A stretch of 64,000 nucleotides of DNA, from NCBI GenBank assembly GCA_942493275.1, contig OW818687.1:620001-684000 (forward strand). The letters run 5' to 3'. The notes under the pieces were generated by a model. The model was not told the origin of the DNA and made no database searches. It saw only the letters and a list, made by a program, of their open reading frames with translations. A program made the position numbers and the translations under genes. This DNA comes from G942493275 sp942493275. Lineage in GTDB: Bacteria; Actinomycetota; Coriobacteriia; Anaerosomatales; PHET01. Below are positions 8,974 through 17,395 of this stretch, piece after piece (within the stretch, counting starts at the first letter, position 1; each line of letters begins with the position of its first letter).

Positions 8974-10080
8974 CTACTTGATGTGAGCGCGCACGTCCGC
9001 GCCGCCCTCCTCGGCGAACTCGGCGAGGAGTTCGCGCTGTCTGTCGGTCAGGTCTTCCGGCACCACGACGTGGGCCTTGACCCTGAGGTCCCCGTTGCCG
9101 CTGCCCTTGAGCTTGGGCGCGCCCTTGCCCCGCAGGCGGAACACCTTACCGTCCTGGGTGCCGGCCGGGACCTTGAGCTTCACCTTCGAGCCGTCCGGTG
9201 CGGGCACCGTGATCGAGGTCCCGAGCGTCGCCTCGGTGATCGAGACGGGCAGCTCCATCGTCACGTCGGACCCGTCACGCTTGAAGTAGGCGTGAGGGCG
9301 GATCTTGGTGACGACGTAGAGGTCACCGCGCGGACCGCCATTGAGGCCGGACTCGCCCTTGCCCTTGAAGCGCAGCTTGCCGCCGTCGGTCGCTCCAGCC
9401 GGCACGTTGACGGTCAGCGGCCTGAGCTTCACCACGCTGCCGGTCCCGCGACACGCCGCGCACGGCTGCTCGACGATCGTGCCTGCGCCCTGGCACCGAG
9501 GACATGTCCGGGAAAAGCCGAACATGCCCTGGCCCTCCGAGATCGCACCGGCCCCGCCGCAGGTAGGACAGGTCGTCCGAGACGTGCCCGGCTTCGCGCC
9601 CGACCCTCCGCACACGGAGCACTGCTCGGTGGACTTGATGTCGACCTTGGCCGACGTGCCGGTGAACGCCTGCTCGAAGCTCAGCGTCAGATCCACGCTG
9701 ACGTCGTGCCCGCGCCGAGGCTGAGGGGCTGAAGCGCGCCCGCCAAAGCCGCCGCCCGAGAAGACGCTGCCAAAGATGTCGCCCAGGTCGCCGACGTCGA
9801 CGTGGACTCCTCCTCCGCCTCCACCCGGCCAACCCGCGCCGGGGCGCGCACCAGGCGGCGCCTGGCCGCCGTAGTACTGGCCGTACTGATCGTACTGAGC
9901 GCGCTTCTCGGTATCCGACAGCGTCTCGTACGCCTCGTTGATCTCTTTGAACTTCTCCTCGTCACCGCCGGCGTCGGGGTGGTGCTTGCGCGCGAGCCGC
10001 CGGAACGCCTTCTTGATCTCGTCAGCCGAGGCGTCCTTCTTCACGCCGAGGATGTCGTAGTAGTTGGCGCTGGGAGCCAT
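8974..10080 (-). CDS. dnaJ: chaperone DnaJ
   Basis: A 368-aa type I Hsp40 co-chaperone that delivers substrates to DnaK and stimulates its ATPase. Visible parts: J-domain (residues 1-70) with HPD (KHHPDAGG), a Gly/Phe-rich linker, a zinc-binding region with four CxxCxGxG-type repeats (CSVCGGSG, CPTCGGAG, CPRCQGAG, CAACRGTG), and the two C-terminal beta-sandwich domains. ATG has GGAGAG upstream. It lies 6 nt after grpE in the heat-shock operon. Confidence 0.97.
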   Translation of the reverse strand: MAPSANYYDILGVKKDASADEIKKAFRRLARKHHPDAGGDEEKFKEINEAYETLSDTEKRAQYDQYGQYYGGQAPPGARPGAGWPGGGGGGVHVDVGDLGDIFGSVFSGGGFGGRASAPQPRRGHDVSVDLTLSFEQAFTGTSAKVDIKSTEQCSVCGGSGAKPGTSRTTCPTCGGAGAISEGQGMFGFSRTCPRCQGAGTIVEQPCAACRGTGSVVKLRPLTVNVPAGATDGGKLRFKGKGESGLNGGPRGDLYVVTKIRPHAYFKRDGSDVTMELPVSITEATLGTSITVPAPDGSKVKLKVPAGTQDGKVFRLRGKGAPKLKGSGNGDLRVKAHVVVPEDLTDRQRELLAEFAEEGGADVRAHIK

Positions 10081-10086
10081 GTCGGC

Positions 10087-10641
10087 CTACTCTCCCGCCG
10101 GTCCCCCGGTCGAGACGACGACCATCGCCGGACGGAGCACGCGCCCGTGCATCTCGTAGCCCTTCTGGAACACCTCGACCACCGTGTGATCGGCGACCTC
10201 GAGGTCCTCGCGCATCTGGACCGCGTTGTGCTTCGCCGGATCGAAGTGCTCGCCAAAGGGGTCGATGACGACGCATCCCTCTCGGGCGACAACCTCGAGC
10301 AGTTTGCGATGAACCGCCGTCAGGCCCTCGGTCACGTCAGCCCCGTCACCGGTCGCGTGATCGATGGCACGCTCCAGATCGTCGATGACCGGGAACAACG
10401 CCTCTACCACGCGCTCGCTGGCACGCAGGAGAGCGTCGCCGTGGCGCGCCTCGAGCCGCTTGCGGGTGTTCTCGAACTCAGCCTGGGCGCGAGCGGCCTT
10501 GTCTCGCCACTCCGCCGCCTCAGCAAGGGCCTGCTCGAGTTCCGCGTCGACAACGTCGCCGCGGAACTCGAACTCGGCACCCAGATCAGCTTCCAGTTCC
10601 GGATCGAACGGCTCGGCGCCGTCCTTGGGCTGATCGCTCAT
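10087..10641 (-). CDS. grpE: nucleotide exchange factor GrpE
   Basis: A 184-aa GrpE, which promotes ADP release from DnaK. It has an acidic N-terminus, a long alpha-helical region rich in Ala/Glu/Arg for dimerisation (residues 50-95), and the C-terminal beta domain with the usual HGRVLRPAMVVVSTG ending. It starts 2 nt after the dnaK stop codon, indicating translational coupling. Confidence 0.95.
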   Translation of the reverse strand: MSDQPKDGAEPFDPELEADLGAEFEFRGDVVDAELEQALAEAAEWRDKAARAQAEFENTRKRLEARHGDALLRASERVVEALFPVIDDLERAIDHATGDGADVTEGLTAVHRKLLEVVAREGCVVIDPFGEHFDPAKHNAVQMREDLEVADHTVVEVFQKGYEMHGRVLRPAMVVVSTGGPAGE

Positions 10642-10643
10642 AT

Positions 10644-12539
<1,896 letters not shown>

Positions 12540-12640
12540 GTACGTGCTCCCCTTTCTGTTCACGAGGCCCGGCGAGATGCCGGAACGACCCGCGTTGAAG
12601 ACGTGTGTAGGCGGTCGCCCCGAAGGGACGCCGCGTGGTC

Positions 12641-12669
12641 AGCCTAAAACTTGAGTGATGCGCTGTCAA
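12641..12669 (-). promoter_or_regulatory. dnaK operon sigma-70-type promoter
   Basis: On the minus strand a perfect -35 TTGACA (12664-12669) is separated by exactly 17 nt from TAGGCT (12641-12646). The 5' leader would be about 95 nt. The promoter lies inside the HspR inverted repeat. Confidence 0.75.
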
Positions 12670-12673
12670 GTTT
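12647..12673. promoter_or_regulatory. HAIR element (HspR operator)
   Basis: Perfect 8-bp arms AAACTTGA and TCAAGTTT separated by 11 nt. Written against the HAIR consensus CTTGAGT-N7-ACTCAAG, the left half is exact and the right half is TGTCAAG. It covers the -35 and spacer of the dnaK promoter, so HspR binding would block RNA polymerase. Confidence 0.85.
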
Positions 12674-12711
12674 CATGCTAACGAGTCTGTATATACCCCC
12701 TGGTTGGGTGG

Positions 12712-13689
12712 CTAAACCACCTCTGACCTGCGGCTCCATACGTGGAGCACCAGACCCAGCGCAGCGAACAAGGCAGCCCACGATGTGCGCGCGGTGTCAT
12801 CCGAACCCGTGAAAGGCAGGAACGGATCCTCGCCAGAAGCCTCCTCTGAAGTGGCGGAGGCTGAGCCTTGGGACGATGATCCGTTGGTGGGCGAGGTGGT
12901 CGCGACCGGCTGCGCCGCGACGTCTGCGAGAAGCGTCACGGAGTCCTGGTCGTTTACCGGATTGGGGTCGATGGGGTAGAAGATCGCGACCTCGTTCAGA
13001 AGCGCACCCGCGGCATCGTCGTCGACCGCGAGCGAGTACTCGATGACGACAGGCGGCTCGCCTGGCGACGGCGGATCGACCTCCCAGTGAAGGCCTCCCT
13101 CGGAGATGACGCCTCCCCCTGCATCGAGAACCGATGCTTTGGACTCATCGAAGTCATCGCTGACGCGGATGCTCGGAGCATCCATGTCAAGCGGTTCGCC
13201 ATCCGCATTGGCGATCGTTATCCGGTAGCGGACAACGCCGCCCGGCACCATGTGCTCGGTGAGCGCCCGCTTTGAGACGGACATATCGGTCCACAGACAC
13301 CCGGACATCGCCTCGATGAAGTAGTCGTCGCTCGCCGAGACGGACTCGCCGGCCGGCCCGATCCCCGTTGCCGTGCAGGAACCGCTTACCGGTCCCTCGA
13401 GGATGAACTCAGTGGAGAGCGTCTGAGACTCATTAGGCGCAAGCTGGGCTATGACCCCCACGAGGCCGGTCTGCGAATCCTGCACCTGGATGGCGGTCAC
13501 CGTGGACTCGCCCGAGTTCTCGACGGTGATGTCGAGGTGGGCGGCATGACCGATTTCGACCAGCTCAGCGCTGGCGACCGACACCACGAGCGATGGCGAA
13601 GCGGTGTCGGCACCAGCGAGCGGGACGCCGGCCGCAGCCACGAGCAACACGAGCGCGGCGACGAGGCCGAACGGACGGACGTAGCGCAT
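12712..13689 (-). CDS. PFLPFTG-anchored secreted surface protein, 325 aa
   Basis: The start at 13689 is chosen because AGGGGGGACCC precedes it and a signal peptide follows at once (basic residues, then a Leu/Val/Ala core). The mature part has two beta-sandwich, DUF11/CARDB-like segments (for example DITVENSGESTV and ITIANADGEPL), a Ser/Thr/Gly-rich spacer, and a C-terminal sorting signal: PFLPFTG with LPFTG at about 291-295, a hydrophobic helix and SRRSEVV. It should be covalently attached to the wall by a sortase; the class E sortase gene lies 2 kb away. Function is unknown, perhaps structural or adhesive. Confidence 0.8.
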   Translation of the reverse strand: MRYVRPFGLVAALVLLVAAAGVPLAGADTASPSLVVSVASAELVEIGHAAHLDITVENSGESTVTAIQVQDSQTGLVGVIAQLAPNESQTLSTEFILEGPVSGSCTATGIGPAGESVSASDDYFIEAMSGCLWTDMSVSKRALTEHMVPGGVVRYRITIANADGEPLDMDAPSIRVSDDFDESKASVLDAGGGVISEGGLHWEVDPPSPGEPPVVIEYSLAVDDDAAGALLNEVAIFYPIDPNPVNDQDSVTLLADVAAQPVATTSPTNGSSSQGSASATSEEASGEDPFLPFTGSDDTARTSWAALFAALGLVLHVWSRRSEVV

Positions 13690-13747
13690 GGGGTCCCCCC
13701 TGGACGCAGACCGATAGTGCGCGTCGGACCCCGAGACCGTACGCATA

Positions 13748-13761
13748 GGGATTAGGTACCC
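13748..13761. promoter_or_regulatory. second copy of the GGGAT-N4-TACCC dyad
   Basis: It has the same layout as the site at 5384-5397 and lies in the divergent gap between the surface-protein gene and ferredoxin. The regulator is unknown. Confidence 0.25.
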
Positions 13762-13809
13762 GAGTGCCGCCCTCCCGACGCGCGCGGAGAAGTCATACCG
13801 AAATCAGTC

Positions 13810-13838
13810 TTTACAGCCTCGTTGGCGGTCGGTAAGGT
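13810..13838 (+). promoter_or_regulatory. ferredoxin promoter
   Basis: TTTACA (13810-13815), a 17-nt spacer and TAAGGT (13833-13838), with the ATG 58 nt downstream. Confidence 0.6.
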
Positions 13839-13895
13839 ACGCACCGAACAGAGGCGGCGGACCGCCCAAAGATCGCGAGTCACAGAGGAGATTCC

Positions 13896-14084
13896 ATGCC
13901 CCGACCGATCATCAACGAGGACGACTGTTCGGCCTGCGGCATCTGCGTCGACGCCTGCCCCTCAGGGGTGCTTGAGATCGTCGGCGACGTCGCCGAGCCC
14001 GTGCACGACGAGAAGTGCGACGGCTGCGCCGCCTGCATGGAGGAGTGCCCGATGGGCGCCATCACGGAGATCGAGGAAGACTAG
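13896..14084 (+). CDS. 2x[4Fe-4S] ferredoxin
   Basis: A 62-aa low-potential electron carrier. Two complete CxxCxxCxxxC-P motifs are present: Cys 11/14/17/21 and Cys 41/44/47/51. Each cluster motif draws its fourth ligand from the other half, as in clostridial ferredoxin. ATG follows AGAGGAG; a promoter lies upstream and a strong terminator downstream, so it is monocistronic. Such ferredoxins feed hydrogenases and other anaerobic oxidoreductases, in line with the hyp genes in this window. Confidence 0.95.
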   Translation: MPRPIINEDDCSACGICVDACPSGVLEIVGDVAEPVHDEKCDGCAACMEECPMGAITEIEED

Positions 14085-14110
14085 TCTTTCCCGAGCACAG
14101 CTTGAACCTC

Positions 14111-14136
14111 CTCGAGGCGCCTTCGGGCGCCTCGAG
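14111..14136 (+). terminator. ferredoxin terminator
   Basis: An 11-bp perfect stem (CTCGAGGCGCC) capped by a TTCG tetraloop lies 26 nt after the ferredoxin stop codon and also just beyond the convergent gene ending at 14149. Confidence 0.75.
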
Positions 14137-14148
14137 CCGTTCTCGGAG

Positions 14149-14703
14149 TCAGTAGCTCGGGCCCTCGGGACCGGCAGCCTTGAGGTTGCGCCACACTGCC
14201 CGCTTCGCCGACTCGTCCGCCAGCGACGCCTCGAGCCCTCCCGCCGCGATCAGTCGCCTTCCGAGAACGCGCGACGCCTGTCCGGGCACAAGGGCAGCGA
14301 CGCTGAAGCACGCTGCCACATCCTCGGCTGCCTCCGAGTCGAGCGCGACCACGACGCGGGCGTCGACCGCCTCCAGCTGCGCTCGCAAGCGACGGGCGCG
14401 CGGTGCGGGATCGAGACCCGGTTCGGGACGCGACAAGGTGAAGAAGGCGGCGGACGGATCGTGGCCGAGCGCTTCGAGGGCCTTGCACACCGCGTCACCG
14501 TCAGCGCCGGAGACTGCCGCCCCGCCGCTTGCCTCGGCCGGACCCGGGAGTCCCTTCACCACCGCCACCTCGGCGATCAGCTGCCCGCGCCACGCGACCG
14601 CGTCGGAGCCGGGGGCGAGGCGATCGGCAGCGGTGAGCTCTGCGGTGGCGCGCGCCTCGTGAAGCCGGCGCAGTGACGGGGAGGTGTCGGTGCCTGCGGT
14701 CAC
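14149..14703 (-). CDS. uracil-DNA-glycosylase-fold protein, apparently degenerate
   Basis: A 184-aa protein. The order of segments (VVKGLPGPAEA, then GADGDAVCKALEALG, TLSRPEP, and VDARVVVALDSEAAE) parallels family 4/5 uracil-DNA glycosylases, where the first is the catalytic GxAPG/GExPG loop. The N-terminal Fe-S cysteines and the usual catalytic residues are not evident, so enzyme activity is doubtful. I choose the GTG at 14703 because it overlaps the epimerase stop as GTGA; in-frame starts farther upstream would overlap the epimerase by up to 70 nt. The fold assignment is tentative. Confidence 0.5.
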   Translation of the reverse strand: MTAGTDTSPSLRRLHEARATAELTAADRLAPGSDAVAWRGQLIAEVAVVKGLPGPAEASGGAAVSGADGDAVCKALEALGHDPSAAFFTLSRPEPGLDPAPRARRLRAQLEAVDARVVVALDSEAAEDVAACFSVAALVPGQASRVLGRRLIAAGGLEASLADESAKRAVWRNLKAAGPEGPSY

Positions 14704-15641
14704 TGCCTGCCCGCGAACCATCGCCAGGTCAAGGCGATCCCGGAGTCGAGCTCCACGTTCGCGGTCCATCCGAAGGCGCTTGCGGCCTTGCTCGCGTCCA
14801 GAGCGCTGCGTTCGACATCACCCTCGCGCGCGGGGGCGTTCTCCTGAGGGCCAAAGTAGCCGGCCGCCGTGCGGATCGTCATCAGCAGCTGGGCTACGGA
14901 GGTCTCCTCGGTCGTTGAGATGTTGTACGCCGGCCCGTCCGGCATCTCACCTGCCAGCGGCGAAGGCGAGGCGATCGCGGCCAGGATGGCGGCGACGATA
15001 TCCCCGACGTAGATGAAGTCACGCGTCTGCGTACCCGCGCCGTAGATCACAGGCGCAGCTCCCGAAGCGATCCTTGAGCAGAAGACGGCAACGACGCCGC
15101 CCTCGCCCGCAGCGTCCTGGCGAGGGCCGTAGACGTTGGCGAAGCGCAGGCTCGCGAAGTCGACGCCGCTGCCCGCGAGCTCCTGGGCCAACAGCGCCTC
15201 GGCCTCGAGCTTCGAGCGCCCGTAGGGGTTCTCGGGAGCCTTGCGAGAGGTCTCGGAGAGGGGTACGGACTCCGGTTCCCCGTAGACAGCCGCGGAGCTG
15301 GCTGACAGCACGATTCGGGCCCCTGCGTCACGCGCGGCGGCCGCGACCTTGCGGGTGCCCTCGGCGTTCACGAGTCTGTCGCGATCGGGGTCGGCCCACG
15401 ACGCCGGAACGCTCGACTGCGCGGCCAGGTGGACGACGGCCTCGGGGGCGCTCTCCCGCATCAGCTCGGCCAGCTGGTCGTCGAGGATGTCGAGTTTGCG
15501 GAAGTCCGCGCGTGGATCGAGGTTCTCGGGCTTGCCCGTCGACAGGTCGTCCACGACGAGCACCTCATGCCCGCTCGCGAGTAACGCGCGCACGAGACTG
15601 CTTCCGATGAAGCCGGCTCCCCCGGTCACAACGACACGCAT
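14700..15641 (-). CDS. NAD-dependent epimerase/dehydratase (UDP-glucose 4-epimerase-like)
   Basis: A 313-aa extended short-chain dehydrogenase. The Rossmann motif GGAGFIGSS is at residues 7-15, HLAAQSSVP is in the middle, the catalytic YxxxK is NPYGRSK, and RFANVYGPRQ follows. This class epimerises or dehydrates nucleotide sugars such as UDP-glucose/galactose for polysaccharide synthesis. The start has AGAGGAA upstream. It sits between the sortase gene (24-nt gap) and the UDG-like gene (4-nt overlap), so the three form an operon; a link to surface glycans is inference. Confidence 0.85.
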   Translation of the reverse strand: MRVVVTGGAGFIGSSLVRALLASGHEVLVVDDLSTGKPENLDPRADFRKLDILDDQLAELMRESAPEAVVHLAAQSSVPASWADPDRDRLVNAEGTRKVAAAARDAGARIVLSASSAAVYGEPESVPLSETSRKAPENPYGRSKLEAEALLAQELAGSGVDFASLRFANVYGPRQDAAGEGGVVAVFCSRIASGAAPVIYGAGTQTRDFIYVGDIVAAILAAIASPSPLAGEMPDGPAYNISTTEETSVAQLLMTIRTAAGYFGPQENAPAREGDVERSALDASKAASAFGWTANVELDSGIALTWRWFAGRQ

Positions 15642-15665
15642 ACGGCGATTCCTCTCTTCCGCAGC

Positions 15666-16343
15666 TCAGGGTTCGAGCCGCGCGACCTCGACGAGTTCCG
15701 ACTGCACGATGATACGCTGCCGAGCGCTGTACGGCGGGTGACAGGCGGTGAGCGTCAGCATCGGCTCCTCGGTCGACTCGACGACCTCGACCTGGTCGGG
15801 CCTGACCGCGAACTTCTTCACCACTCGGTACGTATAGCGCCGAAACGGCGAGTAGAACTGGATGGTATCACCAGGTTCCATCGCGTCGATGCGGCGAAAA
15901 GGAGCACCATAGGTGGTCCGGTGACCCGAGATGCCGCAGTTGCCCGTCGGGCCGGGCAGGTCCGTCCAGGTGATCCAGCCGGGCCCCTTGCGCAGATCAG
16001 AGCGCGACGTCCCCTTCACGACCACCGAGTCGAGCGAGATCTTCTCGGCGACGAGTCGGCCGAACGCTCCCCCCTCGGGCAGGGCCTTCCAGTACGAGGC
16101 GTCCTCGGCGGCCCAACCCACGAAGTCGAGCGCCGGGGTCTCGGGTCCGGCGACCGCCACCTGAGTGGTTGCCGCGGGAACGGACTCCTGGAGCTCGGAC
16201 TGCTCCGAGCTGGTGACGAGGTTGGTGAGGCCGGAGTACGCGAGGAGCCCGATGGCGATGCCGAAGAAGACGTTGCCGGCAGCGCGTGCGAATGCGCGAG
16301 TGGAACCGGCGGTGCTCTTCTGGCCAACCGCTTGTGCGCCCAC
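15666..16343 (-). CDS. class E-type sortase
   Basis: A 225-aa membrane-anchored transpeptidase that joins sorted proteins to the cell wall. It has a cytoplasmic N-terminus, one membrane helix (about residues 24-43), and a catalytic domain with His141 (ISGHRTTYGAPF), Cys201 (TLTACHPPYSA) and Arg208. The GHRTTYG-F and TACHP-SA-QR pattern is that of actinobacterial class E sortases. GTG start with GAGGG upstream. The likely substrates are the PFLPF[T/S]G proteins ending at 12712, 17396 and 43490; no other sortase is visible here. Class E enzymes usually prefer LAxTG, so LPFTG recognition would be a variation. Confidence 0.92.
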   Translation of the reverse strand: MGAQAVGQKSTAGSTRAFARAAGNVFFGIAIGLLAYSGLTNLVTSSEQSELQESVPAATTQVAVAGPETPALDFVGWAAEDASYWKALPEGGAFGRLVAEKISLDSVVVKGTSRSDLRKGPGWITWTDLPGPTGNCGISGHRTTYGAPFRRIDAMEPGDTIQFYSPFRRYTYRVVKKFAVRPDQVEVVESTEEPMLTLTACHPPYSARQRIIVQSELVEVARLEP

Positions 16344-16488
16344 GCGACCCTCCCCGACTGCCTAGCCCTCATGGAGTGATTCCCGACACAGAGACTCTGT
16401 GACATTTCGCACAAAAAGGTGTTAAGTCCCGCACGCGGGGCACCGATACACATAGTGTACCGATTGAGAACCGCACAGCACCTCTGCT
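16344..16488. promoter_or_regulatory. divergent promoter region between sortase and riboswitch, with two palindromes
   Basis: The gap holds no gene. Two perfect dyads stand out: CACAGAG-A-CTCTGTG at 16387-16401, 44 bp upstream of the sortase start, and TACAC-ATA-GTGTA at 16447-16459, 30 bp before the riboswitch. Either could be an operator or overlap a promoter; I could not assign convincing -35/-10 pairs. Confidence 0.4.
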
Positions 16489-16583
16489 CCCCGATAAAGG
16501 CACGGCGGATGAAAGTCCGCTTCGCAAAGTCACGGGCCTAAAAGCGAGACACGCTCTCGCTCAAGGCAGCCGGACCGCCGGGA
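16489..16583 (+). promoter_or_regulatory. GEMM-I (cyclic di-GMP-I class) riboswitch aptamer
   Basis: All core elements of the GEMM-I aptamer are in order: a short P1 (CCCG/CGGG), GATAAAGGCA, the P2 hairpin GCGGA-TGAAAG-TCCGC with a GAAA tetraloop, TCGCAAAGTC, ACGGGCCTAA, the P3 hairpin AGCGAGA/TCTCGCT, and GGCAGCCGG closing the domain. The base just before the GGC of P2, equivalent to G20 of the Vibrio Vc2 RNA, is A. The regulated gene starts at 16687. The 100-nt expression platform contains GACCTCG (16603-16609), which can pair either with CGAGGTC or, through CCTCGG, with CCGAGG nearer the ribosome binding site. That suggests control at translation start. Confidence 0.88.
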
Positions 16584-16686
16584 CAGACCATCGGATCACA
16601 CCGACCTCGGTCTCCACCCAGCGAACGCACGAAAGCGGGAGGAGTCGAGGTCGTCGTGCGCCGAGGCTAGACCAGGGGTGTGTTGA

Positions 16687-17208
16687 ATGCATCACAACAA
16701 GCACGTCATGAGCGTCATCGCCGCCACGTTGATCGCGGCCCTGTCCGTAGGCTTCTGGGCCTTCGGCGCCGCACCCGCCGGCGCAAGCGCAGCCTTCACG
16801 CCGCAGCTCGACCCGAGCGTGACAGAAACCGCCAAGGTCGCCCAGACCGATGGCACCACCAACCAGCTCGCGCAGGTCACCGCCAAGCGCACGACCCCGA
16901 TCAGGGCCGCGGTCTCGGCCGCCGGCAGCTCCGTCAGGTCGCGCCGCGGCAGCACGGGCAGCGAGCTGAGCAAGGCGCGCGCACTGCTCGCAGCCCAGAT
17001 CGCAGCTCACCCGATCCTCAAGGGCACCACGGTCGAGTTCGGCGATGCGCGCGGCTACCAAGCCATCGCCCTGTACCAGAGCGGTCGCATCATCATCAGC
17101 CCGAGCCACTCCGCAAGCCTCGAGCGGATCATCACCCACGAGGTATGGCACGTCATCGACTGGCGCGACAACGGTCGCATCGACTGGGGCGAGAACGTCC
17201 CGCGCTAG
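16687..17208 (+). CDS. secreted HExxH putative metalloprotease under riboswitch control
   Basis: A 173-aa protein with a clear signal peptide (helix to about residue 29, AGASA cleavage site near 31-35), then a low-complexity Thr/Ala/Arg stretch and a compact C-terminal domain from about residue 93. That domain ends in THEVWHVIDWRDN: HExxH at 151-155 with Asp158 and, 11 residues later, Glu169 as a possible third ligand. HExxHxxD resembles the lethal-factor/PPEP (M34-like) zinc peptidases, but overall similarity cannot be tested here. AGGGG precedes the ATG by 8 nt. The gene is monocistronic between the riboswitch and a terminator. Protease function is inferred from motif, export and context. 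Confidence 0.65.
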   Translation: MHHNKHVMSVIAATLIAALSVGFWAFGAAPAGASAAFTPQLDPSVTETAKVAQTDGTTNQLAQVTAKRTTPIRAAVSAAGSSVRSRRGSTGSELSKARALLAAQIAAHPILKGTTVEFGDARGYQAIALYQSGRIIISPSHSASLERIITHEVWHVIDWRDNGRIDWGENVPR

Positions 17209-17271
17209 TTCGGGGAACACGACACCACGACAGCAGCACACGACGCAGCACATACGCACCAGCTCTCAGCG

Positions 17272-17297
17272 CGAGGCCCCGGTTTCCCGGGGCCTCG
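17272..17297 (+). terminator. terminator of the HExxH gene
   Basis: An 11-bp perfect stem (CGAGGCCCCGG) with a TTTC loop lies 63 nt after the stop codon and is followed by ACGCTTTGC. Confidence 0.7.
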
Positions 17298-17320
17298 ACG
17301 CTTTGCCCTGCAACACAAGG

Positions 17321-17344
17321 AGGGCCGCCCTTTCGGGCGACCCT
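17321..17344 (-). terminator. terminator of the giant surface protein gene
   Basis: On the minus strand a 10-bp stem (AGGGTCGCCC with GGGCGGCCCT, one G-U pair) and a GAAA loop lies 51 nt past the stop codon at 17396. Confidence 0.65.
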
Positions 17345-17395
17345 CCCGTGCCCCTGGATAGCCCGGCCTCGGGGAACCGGACTCCTTGGCTGAAC

